Shown here piece after piece: positions 28,530 through 37,550 of a stretch of 64,000 bases of DNA. Source of the DNA: Streptomyces albiflavescens (lineage in GTDB: Bacteria > Actinomycetota > Actinomycetes > Streptomycetales > Streptomycetaceae); assembly GCF_014645835.1 (NCBI RefSeq), contig NZ_BMMM01000022.1:1-64000 (forward strand). Reading direction: 5' to 3'. Numbering within the stretch: position 1 is the stretch's first letter; the number at the start of each line of letters is the position of its first letter. Under the pieces are notes generated by a model. The model made no database searches and was not told the DNA's origin. It was given only the letters and a program-made list of their open reading frames with translations. Both the position numbers and the translations under genes were made by a program.

Positions 28530-29843
28530 TCAGGCCGTGAAGAAACGCGAGCGCTGGGACTCGATCTTCTTCAGCGTGCCGGAGCCGTCGTCGGGGTGGC
28601 CGAGCCATTCGGTCAGGCCGGGCAGGACGACGGTGGAGATGAAGCCCGGGTCGCTGTCGCGGTCCGCGAACTGGCTGATGTGCTTCGCGGAGGCGATGAG
28701 TTCGGCGGACTTCTTCTGGAGTGCGTTGTACGAGTCCGTCTTCGCCTGCTCGTTGACGGCGAGGTTGCTCGGGTCGACGCCCATGTACAGCTCCTCGGCG
28801 TGGGCGCCGCCGAGGAATTCGAGGAGCTTCTTGGCGCCGTCCTCGTTCTTGGGCCTGCGGCTGAGCATGAAGCCGTCGGTCGGTGCCTCGACGGCGTCCT
28901 GTCCGTGGGTGCCGTCGATCTCGGGGAAGGGGAAGAAGTCGATGTCGGCGCGTATCGTCTCGTCGGTGATCTGCTGGCCGAGGAAGAGTCCGATGACGGC
29001 CATGCCGGACTTCTTGTCCAGCAGGGACTGGGCCGCGTCCTGCCAGGAGCGGCCGCCGGCGCTCGGCTGGTAGTAGGGGGTCAGCTCACGCCACAGGTCG
29101 AGGATCGCGACGGTGCGCTTGTCGGTCCATGAGACCTCGCCGCGCATCAGGGACATGTGGAAGTCGTAGCCGTTGGCGCGCAGGTCGAGGTAGTCGAAGG
29201 CGCCGAGGATGCTCCAGCTGTCGCCGCCGCCGTAGCCGGAGGCGATCGGGGCGAGGCCGTCCTTCTTCATCCGCTTGGCGAGCGCGATGAACTCGCTCCA
29301 CTTCTGCGGGACTTGGTAGCCGCGCTCCTTGAAGAGGCTCTTGCGGTAGAAGACGGCCCACGGGTAGTTGTACAGCGGCACGAAGTAGTACTTGCCGTCC
29401 TCGCCGCGCGAGAGCTGCTTGGTGGCGTCGCTGAAGCCCGCGCCGATCTTGTCCCACACGTCGTCGAGGGGGCTGCACAGATTCTTCTTGGCGAAGTACT
29501 GCATGCGATAGCCCGCGAACCAGGTGAAGACGTCGTCCGGGGTGCCCTGCAGATAGGTGGAGATGCTCTTCTGGAAGGTGTCGTGGTCGACGGTGTTGGT
29601 CTTCACCTTCAGCCCGCTGTCCTTGGCGAACGCCCCGGTCACGGCGGCGTAGGCCTTCTTGGGGGTGGCGTCGGCGCCGTTGGATCCGAAGGTCACCGTC
29701 TTCGGGTCGGCGCCTGCCCCGCTGCCGCAGGCACTCAGGACGGGTGCCCCCAGCGCGGCCGCACCGAGTCCGAACAGCCCACCGACCACTGTGCGCCGAC
29801 CCGGGCCACGCGCAGCCAGGGGATGGCGGCTCTGCTGCGTCAT
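28530..29843 (-). CDS. extracellular sugar-binding lipoprotein of an ABC importer
   Basis: A 437-residue solute-binding protein. The N-terminus has a twin-arginine-like motif (GRRTVVGGLFGLG) and a lipobox LSAC, so it is exported, perhaps by Tat, and anchored by lipid at Cys39. The rest is a family-1 (MalE-like) binding-protein fold with FTWFAGYRMQYFA and WSEFIALAKRMKKDGLAPIA. The cluster's glycosidases suggest it captures fucose-free or galactose-containing oligosaccharides; this is inference. It is 18 bp downstream of the ROK regulator gene. Confidence 0.9.
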   Translation of the reverse strand: MTQQSRHPLAARGPGRRTVVGGLFGLGAAALGAPVLSACGSGAGADPKTVTFGSNGADATPKKAYAAVTGAFAKDSGLKVKTNTVDHDTFQKSISTYLQGTPDDVFTWFAGYRMQYFAKKNLCSPLDDVWDKIGAGFSDATKQLSRGEDGKYYFVPLYNYPWAVFYRKSLFKERGYQVPQKWSEFIALAKRMKKDGLAPIASGYGGGDSWSILGAFDYLDLRANGYDFHMSLMRGEVSWTDKRTVAILDLWRELTPYYQPSAGGRSWQDAAQSLLDKKSGMAVIGLFLGQQITDETIRADIDFFPFPEIDGTHGQDAVEAPTDGFMLSRRPKNEDGAKKLLEFLGGAHAEELYMGVDPSNLAVNEQAKTDSYNALQKKSAELIASAKHISQFADRDSDPGFISTVVLPGLTEWLGHPDDGSGTLKKIESQRSRFFTA

Positions 29844-29861
29844 CGTTACTCCTCGTGCGTG

Positions 29862-31040
29862 CTAGTACGTGTCTGATCTGATGAAGGACTGGATCGCGGT
29901 GGCCGCGGCCCCGCGTGCCCACTCCTCGAAAGGAAGCGGGCGGGTCTGTACGTCGCACCGTGCGGCCGATCCGAAGGCGGCCGCGGCGAAGGCGTCACGG
30001 ATCTGCTCGGCGAACAGGTCGTAGGCGGCCAGGCCCTCGCCCGAGATGATCACTCGCTCAGGGCCCAGTAGGTTGGCCACGGTCGCGATGCCGCGCCCGA
30101 TCGCCTCCCCCGCCCGCGCGTACACCTCCCGCGCTCCGGGGTCGCCTTCGTGGGCCAGGTCCAGGGCCGCGGCGGCGTCGGCGACTTGGACGCCCGTCAC
30201 CTCCCGGACCTTGCCGACGATCGCCGAGTCCGCGGCGATCGCCTCGACACAGCCGCGGTTGCCGCAGTGGCAGAGGGGACCGGCCGGGTCGATGGCGACG
30301 TGCCCGATCTCGCCGGCCACGCCGTGCGCCCCCGACACGACCTGCCCGTGCACCACCAGGCCACAGCCGATGCCCGCGCCGACGGTCACCACCGCGAAGT
30401 CGGACAGGCCCACTCCGGCGCCGAACCACTGCTCGGCGACGGTCAGCGCCCTGACGTCGTTGTCGACGGTGACCGGCAACCCGGTGGTCATCGCGGCCAG
30501 TTCGGCGAGCGGAACGTCGCGCCACTCCAGGAACGGCGAGTAGCGCACCACACCGGCCGCGCGGTCCACGTCGCCGGACACCGCGATGCCCAGTCCCTGG
30601 ACCCGCACTCCGAAGCCGTCGGCCTCGGTCAGCAGCTCCTGGACGAGGGCGGCGGTCGAGGCCAGCACCGCTTTGGGGTCGTGGGTGGTGAGCGGGACGT
30701 GCCGGGCCACCCTGATGCGGCAGCACAAGTCCGTGAGCACGGCGATCAGTTCGTCGCCCGTCATCTTGACGCCGATGAACAGCGCCCTGCCTCCGTCGAC
30801 CAGCACCGGGTTGGCGGGCCGCCCGAGGGACGGCTGCCGGGCGTCCTCGTCGACGTCCTCCAGGAGGTAACCGGCCTCGATCAGCGGTCGCACCGCCTTG
30901 GTGACCGCCGCCGCCGACAGGCGCGTCCGTGCGGCGATCTCCGAGCGGGTGAGCGGGCCGTGCGACAGCACGGTGGTGAAGATCTGGGAGGCGGCCGGCG
31001 TGTGAGCCGGGAACGCCTCGGTACGAGAGGTCGAGCGCAT
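29862..31040 (-). CDS. ROK-family transcriptional regulator of the glycan locus
   Basis: A 392-residue repressor of the NagC/XylR type. The N-terminal winged helix-turn-helix (LTRSEIAARTRLSAAAVTKA) precedes a ROK sugar-kinase-like domain with IGVKMTGDELIAVLTDL, GAGIGCGLVVHGQ and the zinc-binding CHCGNRGCVE motif. There is no clear sign that it is an active kinase. As the first gene of the operon it likely controls its own transcription unit and the divergent GH36 gene in response to a sugar. A TTGACA/TAGGTT promoter ends only 6 bp before its ATG, so its message is probably leaderless. Confidence 0.88.
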   Translation of the reverse strand: MRSTSRTEAFPAHTPAASQIFTTVLSHGPLTRSEIAARTRLSAAAVTKAVRPLIEAGYLLEDVDEDARQPSLGRPANPVLVDGGRALFIGVKMTGDELIAVLTDLCCRIRVARHVPLTTHDPKAVLASTAALVQELLTEADGFGVRVQGLGIAVSGDVDRAAGVVRYSPFLEWRDVPLAELAAMTTGLPVTVDNDVRALTVAEQWFGAGVGLSDFAVVTVGAGIGCGLVVHGQVVSGAHGVAGEIGHVAIDPAGPLCHCGNRGCVEAIAADSAIVGKVREVTGVQVADAAAALDLAHEGDPGAREVYARAGEAIGRGIATVANLLGPERVIISGEGLAAYDLFAEQIRDAFAAAAFGSAARCDVQTRPLPFEEWARGAAATAIQSFIRSDTY

Positions 31041-31046
31041 GGCCGG

Positions 31047-31075
31047 AACCTAAGTCCCTTATTTTCTGCTGTCAA
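31047..31075 (-). promoter_or_regulatory. consensus promoter of the ROK-ABC-glycosidase operon
   Basis: On the minus strand TTGACA (31070-31075) and TAGGTT (31047-31052) are spaced by 17 bp, an excellent match to the Streptomyces housekeeping promoter. The -10 box ends 6 bp before the ROK ATG, which predicts a leaderless transcript. A CTGCT...AGCAG dyad at 31066-31087 overlaps the -35 box and is a candidate ROK operator. Confidence 0.7.
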
Positions 31076-31119
31076 TGAAAGAAGCAGGATTGCCTTGAGA
31101 ACCTCATCCGATGGGTACG

Positions 31120-31136
31120 CTGCCTGCAAATGGCAG
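31120..31136. promoter_or_regulatory. inverted repeat in the ROK/GH36 divergent region
   Basis: CTGCC (31120-31124) and GGCAG (31132-31136) form a short dyad, sharing the CTGC/GCAG arms of the dyad at 31066-31087. It may be a second regulator site serving the GH36 promoter, for which TTGACA at 31151-31156 is a possible -35 box. Confidence 0.4.
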
Positions 31137-31224
31137 ATACACGCGAAGTGTTGACATGTGATCGAAGGTCGCGGTTGGCTTTCGAGCATCTCGTGGCACT
31201 AGCGGAACGTGAGGATCCCTGTCG

Positions 31225-33330
31225 ATGATCTCCTTCGCCCCGGACACCGGGGTCTGGCTGCTGGCCACACCGCACACGTCGTATGCGCTGCGCGTCGACG
31301 AGACCGGCGCGCCCTGCCACCTCGCCTGGGGCCCACGCCTGACGCTCGCGGAGGCCGAGGAACTCGCCGTGCCCCGGCCCGCCTCGACCAGCAGCTTCGA
31401 GGGAAGATCCCCCGTCGGGGAGGAACTTCCCGTGGACGGCGGGACGCGCTACGGGCCGCCGTCACTGCAGGTCCGGTTCGCGGACGGATCCCGCGCCTTC
31501 GAGTGGCAGCCGACCGGCCATCGTGTCGACGAAGGCGAGCTGGAACTGGCGTTTCGCGACCGCCTCTACCCCCTGCACGTGGCGCTCCACTACCGGGTAC
31601 GGGGCGACACGGACGTCATCGAGCGCTGGACCGTCGTACGCAACGCCGGAGAAGAGCCCGTCACCCTGCTGCGCGCCGACTCGGCCGCGTGGACCCTGCC
31701 CCCGCTACGGGACTACCGGCTCAGCCATGTCACCGGACAGTGGTCCGCCGAGAGCCAACTGCGGCGCGGCCGACTCCCGTACGGAGAGACCGTGTTGACG
31801 AGCCGCCGCGGGATCACCAGCCATCACGCGAACCCCTGGGTGATGCTGGACTCGGGTGAGGCGACGGAGGAGCACGGCCGGGTGTGGAGCGCTGCCCTCG
31901 CGTGGAGCGGGAGTTGGCGGATCACCGCGCAGCGCACCCCGGACGGGCGGGCGGGACTCACCGCAGGTGTGGGTCATGACGGTACGAACGTGCCGCTCTC
32001 GCCCGGCGAGGAGTTCACCTCTCCCCCGCTCATGGGCCTGTGCAGCGACGGCGGCTTCGGCGCGGCCAGTCGTGCCTGGCACTCCTACACGCTGGGCCAT
32101 GTCCTGCCGCACCCGGACGAGCTCGCGCCGGTGCTCTACAACTCCTGGGAGGCCACGGGCTTCGACGTCGACGAGGTCGGCCAGAAGGCACTCGCCGAAC
32201 GCGCGGCGGAGCTGGGGGTCGAGCTGTACGTCGTCGACGACGGCTGGTTCGGGGCGCGCCGCAGCGACCGGGCGGGACTCGGCGACTGGACGCCCGCCCC
32301 CGACCGCTTCCCCGAGGGGCTCGCGCCGCTGGTCGAGACGGTGCACCGGCTCGGGATGAGCTTCGGCCTGTGGGTGGAGCCCGAGATGGTGAACCCGGAC
32401 AGCGAGCTCTACCGCCGACACCCGGACTGGGTCCTGCACTTCACCGACCGCCCCCGCTCCGAGCTGCGCAACCAGCTCGTCCTCAACTTCGCCCGCCGCG
32501 ACGTCGCCGACTGGGCCTACGACTGGCTGACCCGGCTGGTCGGCGACCACGGCATCGACTTCCTCAAGTGGGACATGAACCGGGCGTTCAGCGAGGCCGG
32601 GTGGCCGGACCGGCAGGACGGCGCCGACCGCCTCGGACCGCAGTACGTGCGCAATCTGTACGACGTCGTCGACCGTCTCCGCGCCGACCACCCGGCGCTG
32701 CGGATCGAGTCGTGCAGTGGCGGGGGCGGCCGGGTCGACCTGGGCATCCTGTCCCGTACGGACCAGGCGTGGGCGTCGGACAACACCGATGCCGCCGACC
32801 GTATGTGGATCCAGCACGGCTACGGCCAGGTCTATCCCGCGCGCACCATGGGCTCGTGGGTCACGGACGTACCCAACCAGCTCACCGGCCGCACGGTCCC
32901 GCTGCGCTTCCGCTTCCATGTCGCGATGGCCGGGGCGCTCGGCATCGGGGGAGATCTCACACGCTGGTCCGAGGAGGAACTGCGGGAGGGAGCCGCCCTG
33001 GTGGCCCAGTACAAGAAGGTGCGCCCTCTCGTGCAGCACGGCAGGCTGGACCGCCTGTCACCGCCCTGCGACGACGCCGTCTCCGTGGTGCAGTACACGG
33101 CCGCGGACGCCTCGGAGACCCTGCTGCTCGCCCACCGGCGCCTCACCCGCCACGGCGCCCCGGACCTCCCGATCCGCCTGCGCGGCCTGACTCCCTCGGC
33201 CCGCTACCGCGAGGCCCGTACCGGCGCCGTGCACCACGCCGGCGTGCTCGGCGAGTACGGCTTCCACCTCGACCTGCCGCCGGGCGACTGGTCGAGCACG
33301 GCGGTACACCTGGTGCGTGAATCCGAGTGA
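31225..33330 (+). CDS. cytoplasmic GH36 alpha-galactosidase
   Basis: A 701-residue enzyme without a signal peptide, so it acts inside the cell. It has the GH36 layout: an N-terminal beta-supersandwich (about 1-290), a TIM barrel, and a C-terminal beta-sheet domain. The nucleophile is Asp450 in FLKWDMNR, SCSGGGGRVDLGIL is the substrate loop, and Asp519 in SDNTDAADR is the acid/base. The length matches bacterial homotetrameric alpha-galactosidases. It is divergent from the ROK regulator and importer genes, which would deliver its substrate. A GTGAGGA ribosome site lies 10 bp upstream. Confidence 0.93.
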   Translation: MISFAPDTGVWLLATPHTSYALRVDETGAPCHLAWGPRLTLAEAEELAVPRPASTSSFEGRSPVGEELPVDGGTRYGPPSLQVRFADGSRAFEWQPTGHRVDEGELELAFRDRLYPLHVALHYRVRGDTDVIERWTVVRNAGEEPVTLLRADSAAWTLPPLRDYRLSHVTGQWSAESQLRRGRLPYGETVLTSRRGITSHHANPWVMLDSGEATEEHGRVWSAALAWSGSWRITAQRTPDGRAGLTAGVGHDGTNVPLSPGEEFTSPPLMGLCSDGGFGAASRAWHSYTLGHVLPHPDELAPVLYNSWEATGFDVDEVGQKALAERAAELGVELYVVDDGWFGARRSDRAGLGDWTPAPDRFPEGLAPLVETVHRLGMSFGLWVEPEMVNPDSELYRRHPDWVLHFTDRPRSELRNQLVLNFARRDVADWAYDWLTRLVGDHGIDFLKWDMNRAFSEAGWPDRQDGADRLGPQYVRNLYDVVDRLRADHPALRIESCSGGGGRVDLGILSRTDQAWASDNTDAADRMWIQHGYGQVYPARTMGSWVTDVPNQLTGRTVPLRFRFHVAMAGALGIGGDLTRWSEEELREGAALVAQYKKVRPLVQHGRLDRLSPPCDDAVSVVQYTAADASETLLLAHRRLTRHGAPDLPIRLRGLTPSARYREARTGAVHHAGVLGEYGFHLDLPPGDWSSTAVHLVRESE

Positions 33331-33597
33331 ACTGCTGTCGCATGACGGCGTACGAGCGTGTTCCGGCGCGTATGAGTGAGTGTCCGGCTGCGGCCGGCGT
33401 GTCCCCGGTGAGGAACAGAGGGTGCACAGCACGGCCGGCACCCAGGCCACCACGCGGATGGCCGGCACAGGTCTGCCGGCGCCGCCTGCCTTTCCAGGGG
33501 CCGCGCCCATGGCCTCATGCTCCGCCGAACGCAGTGGGGCCCCGACCCGGGGCGCGGGCGCGCGGCTGAGTCACGGGCGCGACGGTCGACGAGGGCG

Positions 33598-34230
33598 TCA
33601 GTAGCGCTGAGCCTTGGTCAGCCGGGGGGTCAGTACGGGTTCGGCGGGCTGCCTGCTGATGGCGATGGGCTGGGCCCGCTCCCCCGGGCCGAGGTTCTCC
33701 GCTCCGACGAACCTGGTCTCCACGACCTTGCCGTCGGGATTCTTGAAGTCGATCTGGACGGCGTACGACGCCTTGTGATCGGTCTTGTTGGTGATGTTGA
33801 CGACCACGGCGAGCAGCCCGCCGGTCTCGGCCCTGGGCAGGCCGGTCATGGCGACGTCGGACAGCGCGTTGCCGCTGCCCTTCACGTCCTTCAGCTCCTT
33901 CTCCGCGGCCGCGGAGGAGCGCGCCGCTTCGGCCGAGACCGACGCCTCGAACGACGATGCCGCGGCGGAGGCGGAAGAGGCCGCCGCCGACGCCGAGGCG
34001 CGTGCGGAGCCGATGATCGAGGAGGCGGCCGAGGCCAGGGCGGACGGCGCCGTGCCGGTGAAGTTGGACGTGTTCGGCGCGGTCGGGCGCGGGCTCACGG
34101 ACGAGGCGCCGCTGTCGTTGTCCGTGCTGCACGAGACCAGCACGGACCCGCACGCGACCACGGCCAGGAGAACGACGATCCGGCGTGGTCGGCTCGATCG
34201 GTCTCGGCCGTCGGAAATGCGTGTACTCAT
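33598..34230 (-). CDS. Ala/Ser-rich lipoprotein of unknown function
   Basis: A 210-residue lipoprotein: the signal peptide RRIVVLLAVVACGSVLVSC ends in a lipobox with Cys34. A low-complexity Ala/Ser-rich stretch (about 60-105) looks like a cell-wall-spanning linker or coiled coil. The C-terminal domain (about 120-210) is beta-rich, with LLAVVVNITNKTDHKASYAV and VRF-like strands as in immunoglobulin-like FxLYD or DUF4352-type domains. I do not recognise a specific family. The start ATG follows AGGAAGAGGA. It is downstream of the GMC operon, but a hairpin at 34269-34311 separates them. Confidence 0.7.
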   Translation of the reverse strand: MSTRISDGRDRSSRPRRIVVLLAVVACGSVLVSCSTDNDSGASSVSPRPTAPNTSNFTGTAPSALASAASSIIGSARASASAAASSASAAASSFEASVSAEAARSSAAAEKELKDVKGSGNALSDVAMTGLPRAETGGLLAVVVNITNKTDHKASYAVQIDFKNPDGKVVETRFVGAENLGPGERAQPIAISRQPAEPVLTPRLTKAQRY

Positions 34231-34268
34231 GAGGGCTCGTCCTCTTCCTGGCGTACGGGACTCCCCTC

Positions 34269-34311
34269 ATGCTCCGCGCCGGTCCCGGGGCGCGCGAACG
34301 GCGCGGAGCAT
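34269..34311 (-). terminator. 12-bp hairpin terminator after the GMC oxidoreductase gene
   Basis: ATGCTCCGCGCC pairs perfectly with GGCGCGGAGCAT across a 19-nt, GC-rich loop. It begins 9 bp after the GMC stop on the minus strand and probably ends the three-gene operon. Confidence 0.65.
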
Positions 34312-34320
34312 CTGAGTGAC

Positions 34321-36171
34321 TCAGCGTGCGGCCGGGCCGCCCTCCCTGTCGAGGCAGGCCTCCGCGATCGCCAGGGCAGCCGCCATGATGCTCAACTGCG
34401 GGTTGACCTCGGGGCAGCTCGGCAGCACCGAGCCGTCCGCGACCAGGACTCCGCGGACGCCGCGCAGCCTGCCCTCCGGGTCGGTCGGTGCCCGCTGTGC
34501 GTCGGCGCCCGCGGCCGCCGTGCCGGTCGGGTGGAAGGCCGAGAGGTGCAGGTTCCGCGCGTTCACCGAGGTGAGCAGTGCATCGAGTTCGGCGAGCGAG
34601 CGGGCCCGCGGGGCGGACGGGACTCCGGTGAGGACCTCCTCGGCGCCCGCCGCGAAGAGCAGCCTGCCCATGGCCCGTACGGCCGCCATCAGGCGATGGC
34701 CGTCACCGGGGTCCAGGTCGTAGCGGACGAGGGTGCGCTCCCGGCCCTGGACCCGGCCGGAGGGCCGGTCGGCGATCATGGCGCCGAGGGTCGCGAGGTG
34801 GTCCGTGCCCTCCAGCTCGCGCCGCAGCTCCCGGCCCAGACCGGGGAGGACGAAGCTTCCCATGCCGGGCGGGCTCGCGGTCGCCTCGATGAGGACGCCG
34901 CGGGTGTGCAGTTCCTCCACGCCGACACTCTGCAGCACGCCCTGCCAGGCGGTGACCGGTTCGGCGAAGCGTCCCGCGACGCTCGTGGCCGGGTGCACAC
35001 TGAGGTTGCGGCCCAGGCGTGGATGTCCGCCGAGGCCCGAGCGGCGCAGCAGGGGCGGTGTCTGCAGCGCTCCGGCCGCCGTCACGACGAGCGGGGCGAG
35101 AATTTCCAGTTCGCTGCCGTCCGGTCGGCGAGCCTGTACTCCGGCGGCGCGCGGCGCCCCCGGTACGTCGTGGTCCAGCAGAATGCGGCGGACCCGCGCA
35201 CCCGTGACGATCCGGGCTCCCACGGCGCACGCGTCCGGCAGGACGGACAGCTGCACGCTCTGCTTGGCGCCGGTGGGACAGCCGACCACGCACTGGCACG
35301 AGCCCTTGCAGCCGGGCGCGTTGCGGCGCAGTGGTCCGGCCCGCCAGCCGAGCCGGTCGGCGCCCGCAAGGGCGAGCCGCCCGTTGTTGCCCAGCACGTC
35401 GAGCGGCTGGGTGGCCACGCGCAGGGTGCGCTCGATCTCGTCGAGCCGGGGGCCGAGGGCCTCGGCGATCCCGAACCCGTAGTCCTTGCTCCATCGGGCC
35501 AGCACATGGTCCGGAGTCCGGTAGCAGGTGCCGGAGTTGACCACGGTGGTGCCGCCGACGGCGCGGCCGACCGGCAGCAGGAGCGGCGGGTTGCCGACGG
35601 CCACCGTGGCGCCGCCGTCCCGGTACAGCTCGGTGAATCTGTCGAGCGGCGCCCGGCGGCCGAAGGACGCCGTCGAGTGGTGTTCGCCCTCCTCCAGGAG
35701 GACCACGCTCAGTCCGGCGAGCGCGAAGGTCCGGGCGGCCACGGCACCGCCGGCGCCGGATCCGACGACCACCACGTCGGCGGTGGAGCGTGTCGGCCAC
35801 TCCTGGGCGGGAGTGCAGTCGAGCGGCGGATCCTCGGGCGCCCTCGCGGAAACGGGCGCGGACGGCATCCTCTCGGTGCCCGCCGCGAGCATCACGGGCA
35901 CCTTGAGGATGTCGAGCAGCGGGACGAGCCGGGGCCGTGCGGCCAGCGAGCCGAGAACGCTCTCGCGTTCGTCGGGGTCGAGTGCCGCCAGGCGTCTGCC
36001 GGTGCGCAGGACGGCGTACGTGTCCAGGGCCGCGACGGCGGTGTGCACCCCGGCCCGGGCGGGCCGGGGCAGCGCGGCGAGCACCGTGTCGAGCCGGTGC
36101 GGCACACGGGACGGCCAGTCCTCGTCGCCGGCGTCGGCGAGCAGCGCCGCGACGAAGCCGTCGGCGGTCAC
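34321..36171 (-). CDS. GMC-family FAD-dependent oxidoreductase
   Basis: A 616-residue flavoprotein from a GTG overlapping the upstream stop by 4 bp (GTGA). About 120 N-terminal helical residues precede the FAD-binding motif DVVVVGSGAGGAVAA (Rossmann GxGxxG). TTVVNSGTCYRTP is in the GMC substrate region, and HLSAFHPTGTA holds the active-site His. A Cys-rich segment CKGSCQCVVGCPTGAKQS is typical of the long-chain alcohol / sterol-type GMC branch rather than choline dehydrogenase. It probably oxidises a lipid-like alcohol. The preceding gene product may be its partner. Confidence 0.85.
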   Translation of the reverse strand: MTADGFVAALLADAGDEDWPSRVPHRLDTVLAALPRPARAGVHTAVAALDTYAVLRTGRRLAALDPDERESVLGSLAARPRLVPLLDILKVPVMLAAGTERMPSAPVSARAPEDPPLDCTPAQEWPTRSTADVVVVGSGAGGAVAARTFALAGLSVVLLEEGEHHSTASFGRRAPLDRFTELYRDGGATVAVGNPPLLLPVGRAVGGTTVVNSGTCYRTPDHVLARWSKDYGFGIAEALGPRLDEIERTLRVATQPLDVLGNNGRLALAGADRLGWRAGPLRRNAPGCKGSCQCVVGCPTGAKQSVQLSVLPDACAVGARIVTGARVRRILLDHDVPGAPRAAGVQARRPDGSELEILAPLVVTAAGALQTPPLLRRSGLGGHPRLGRNLSVHPATSVAGRFAEPVTAWQGVLQSVGVEELHTRGVLIEATASPPGMGSFVLPGLGRELRRELEGTDHLATLGAMIADRPSGRVQGRERTLVRYDLDPGDGHRLMAAVRAMGRLLFAAGAEEVLTGVPSAPRARSLAELDALLTSVNARNLHLSAFHPTGTAAAGADAQRAPTDPEGRLRGVRGVLVADGSVLPSCPEVNPQLSIMAAALAIAEACLDREGGPAAR

Positions 36172-37550
36172 CGTTCGCCCGCCTCGGCGTGCGCGGTGCC
36201 GTCCAGGAGCCAGGTGGCCTCCGGGCGCCACCGGCCCCACCAGCGTTCCAGCACGATGCGGGCGTCGGCGGACTCGCTGTTGCGGCACACGGCGCGGGCT
36301 CCGTCCGGGTCTCGGTACTCCAGGGTGAGGGTTCGCTCGGCCGGCTGGTCGACCTCGACGCGGATGCGGCGGAATGCCGTCCGGCCGGTCACTGTCCACT
36401 TGGGCAGACCGAACACGGCCCGGAACCGTCCCATGCCCAGCCAGCCGAGGGCCGTCCGCTCCGCCCGGCGCGGCCAGGTCCTGCCGCGGCGGCGCAGGCG
36501 CAGGAAGACCAGTGGAGGAAGCCGCCGCAGGCCCGGCCGGGTGGACACGGCGGCCACGATCTCAAGGACGTCGCCACCGCCCAGCTCCGCATGCAGCCAG
36601 GTCCACCGGTGTGCATTGCCGTGCCCGTAGATGCGGGCCGAGGCGCCGGGCGCGCCGCGCAGGGTCAAGGCCTGTTCACCGTAGGAGAATTCGCCCTCGT
36701 AGGTGGCCCGCGCGGCCGGGAGCATCTGGGCTGCGGGCAGCAGCGGCCGACGCCAGGACCAGCGCGGGAAGGTGAACAGCGGTTCCCCTTGGGGGTGTTC
36801 GGTGAGCTTCCAGTGGAAGTCACCGGCGTTCCCTGTCAGTTCCCCTGGGACGACCGTGACGTTGTCTCCCGCGAAGCCGTCCGCGGGCCGGGTCCAGGGG
36901 ACCGGCCCGAAGCGGGCGTGCCGCACCGCGCCCTCGCGAGGGAACGCGGCCACCCATCCGTGCGCGAACGGCTCGGATCCGTCGGCGGGTGCGGTCACTT
37001 CGTGGTGCAGCCAGACGCCGGTGCCACTCGCCGGATCGGTCAGTGTGGTGTACCAGACCTCGGTGCGGCCCGGTTCGCCGTTCCAACGCGGTGGGAAGTG
37101 CTCCGCGCTGCTCTCACGGCGCGGGAAGCGGAAGCTGAGGAGGAACGGCGCGAGGCCGGTCGCCAGCGGGAAGCGGAGCACTCCTTCGCCGACCCGTGCG
37201 TCGCCCTCGTACAGCGTGAACGGCAGGACGGTCATCGACTCGACCGGCCGGCGCGCGGTCACGGACTTCCAGCCGTCCAGGGTGAGGCGGCGGCCGTCGG
37301 CGGTGAACGCGAGTTGATAGCGGATGCGGCGTCGTGCGAGTGGTGACACCTCCAACTCGCCCTCGGCGCGGGGGTCGTCGGCGAATCCGGCGATCCGTAC
37401 TCGGCCGGTCAGGCGTGCCGGTGTGGTGCGGTGCGGGCGCAGTATGCCGTCGGCTTCGGCGTGCAGGTCGAGGCGTATGCGGCGCTCCCGTGTCTTGGCG
37501 TCGAGCCGGATCGTGCCGAGCATCGTCTCCGTGAACGCCGTGCCCCTCAT
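36168..37550 (-). CDS. uncharacterised 460-residue protein coupled to a GMC oxidoreductase
   Basis: A soluble protein with no signal peptide, starting MRGTAFTETMLGTIRLDAK at an ATG that overlaps the GntR stop (ATGA). Its N-terminal third (about 1-130) is beta-rich with GELEVSPLARRRIRYQLAF and RRLTLDGWKSV. A later part (about 150-330) has alternating beta strands with Trp and Gly such as YGHGNAHRWTWLHAELGGGD, loosely reminiscent of CrtC/lipocalin-like beta-barrels. I recall N-terminal segments like this beside or fused to bacterial sterol-oxidase-type GMC proteins, but that is from memory. Its place between GntR and GMC with overlaps on both sides indicates joint function with the oxidoreductase. 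Confidence 0.6.
   Translation of the reverse strand: MRGTAFTETMLGTIRLDAKTRERRIRLDLHAEADGILRPHRTTPARLTGRVRIAGFADDPRAEGELEVSPLARRRIRYQLAFTADGRRLTLDGWKSVTARRPVESMTVLPFTLYEGDARVGEGVLRFPLATGLAPFLLSFRFPRRESSAEHFPPRWNGEPGRTEVWYTTLTDPASGTGVWLHHEVTAPADGSEPFAHGWVAAFPREGAVRHARFGPVPWTRPADGFAGDNVTVVPGELTGNAGDFHWKLTEHPQGEPLFTFPRWSWRRPLLPAAQMLPAARATYEGEFSYGEQALTLRGAPGASARIYGHGNAHRWTWLHAELGGGDVLEIVAAVSTRPGLRRLPPLVFLRLRRRGRTWPRRAERTALGWLGMGRFRAVFGLPKWTVTGRTAFRRIRVEVDQPAERTLTLEYRDPDGARAVCRNSESADARIVLERWWGRWRPEATWLLDGTAHAEAGER

Noticed and set aside
31151..31180. TTGACA/TTGGCT as the GH36 promoter
   Set aside because: The -35 box is perfect, but the -10 candidate is poor and the spacing is 18 bp, so I mention it only as possible.
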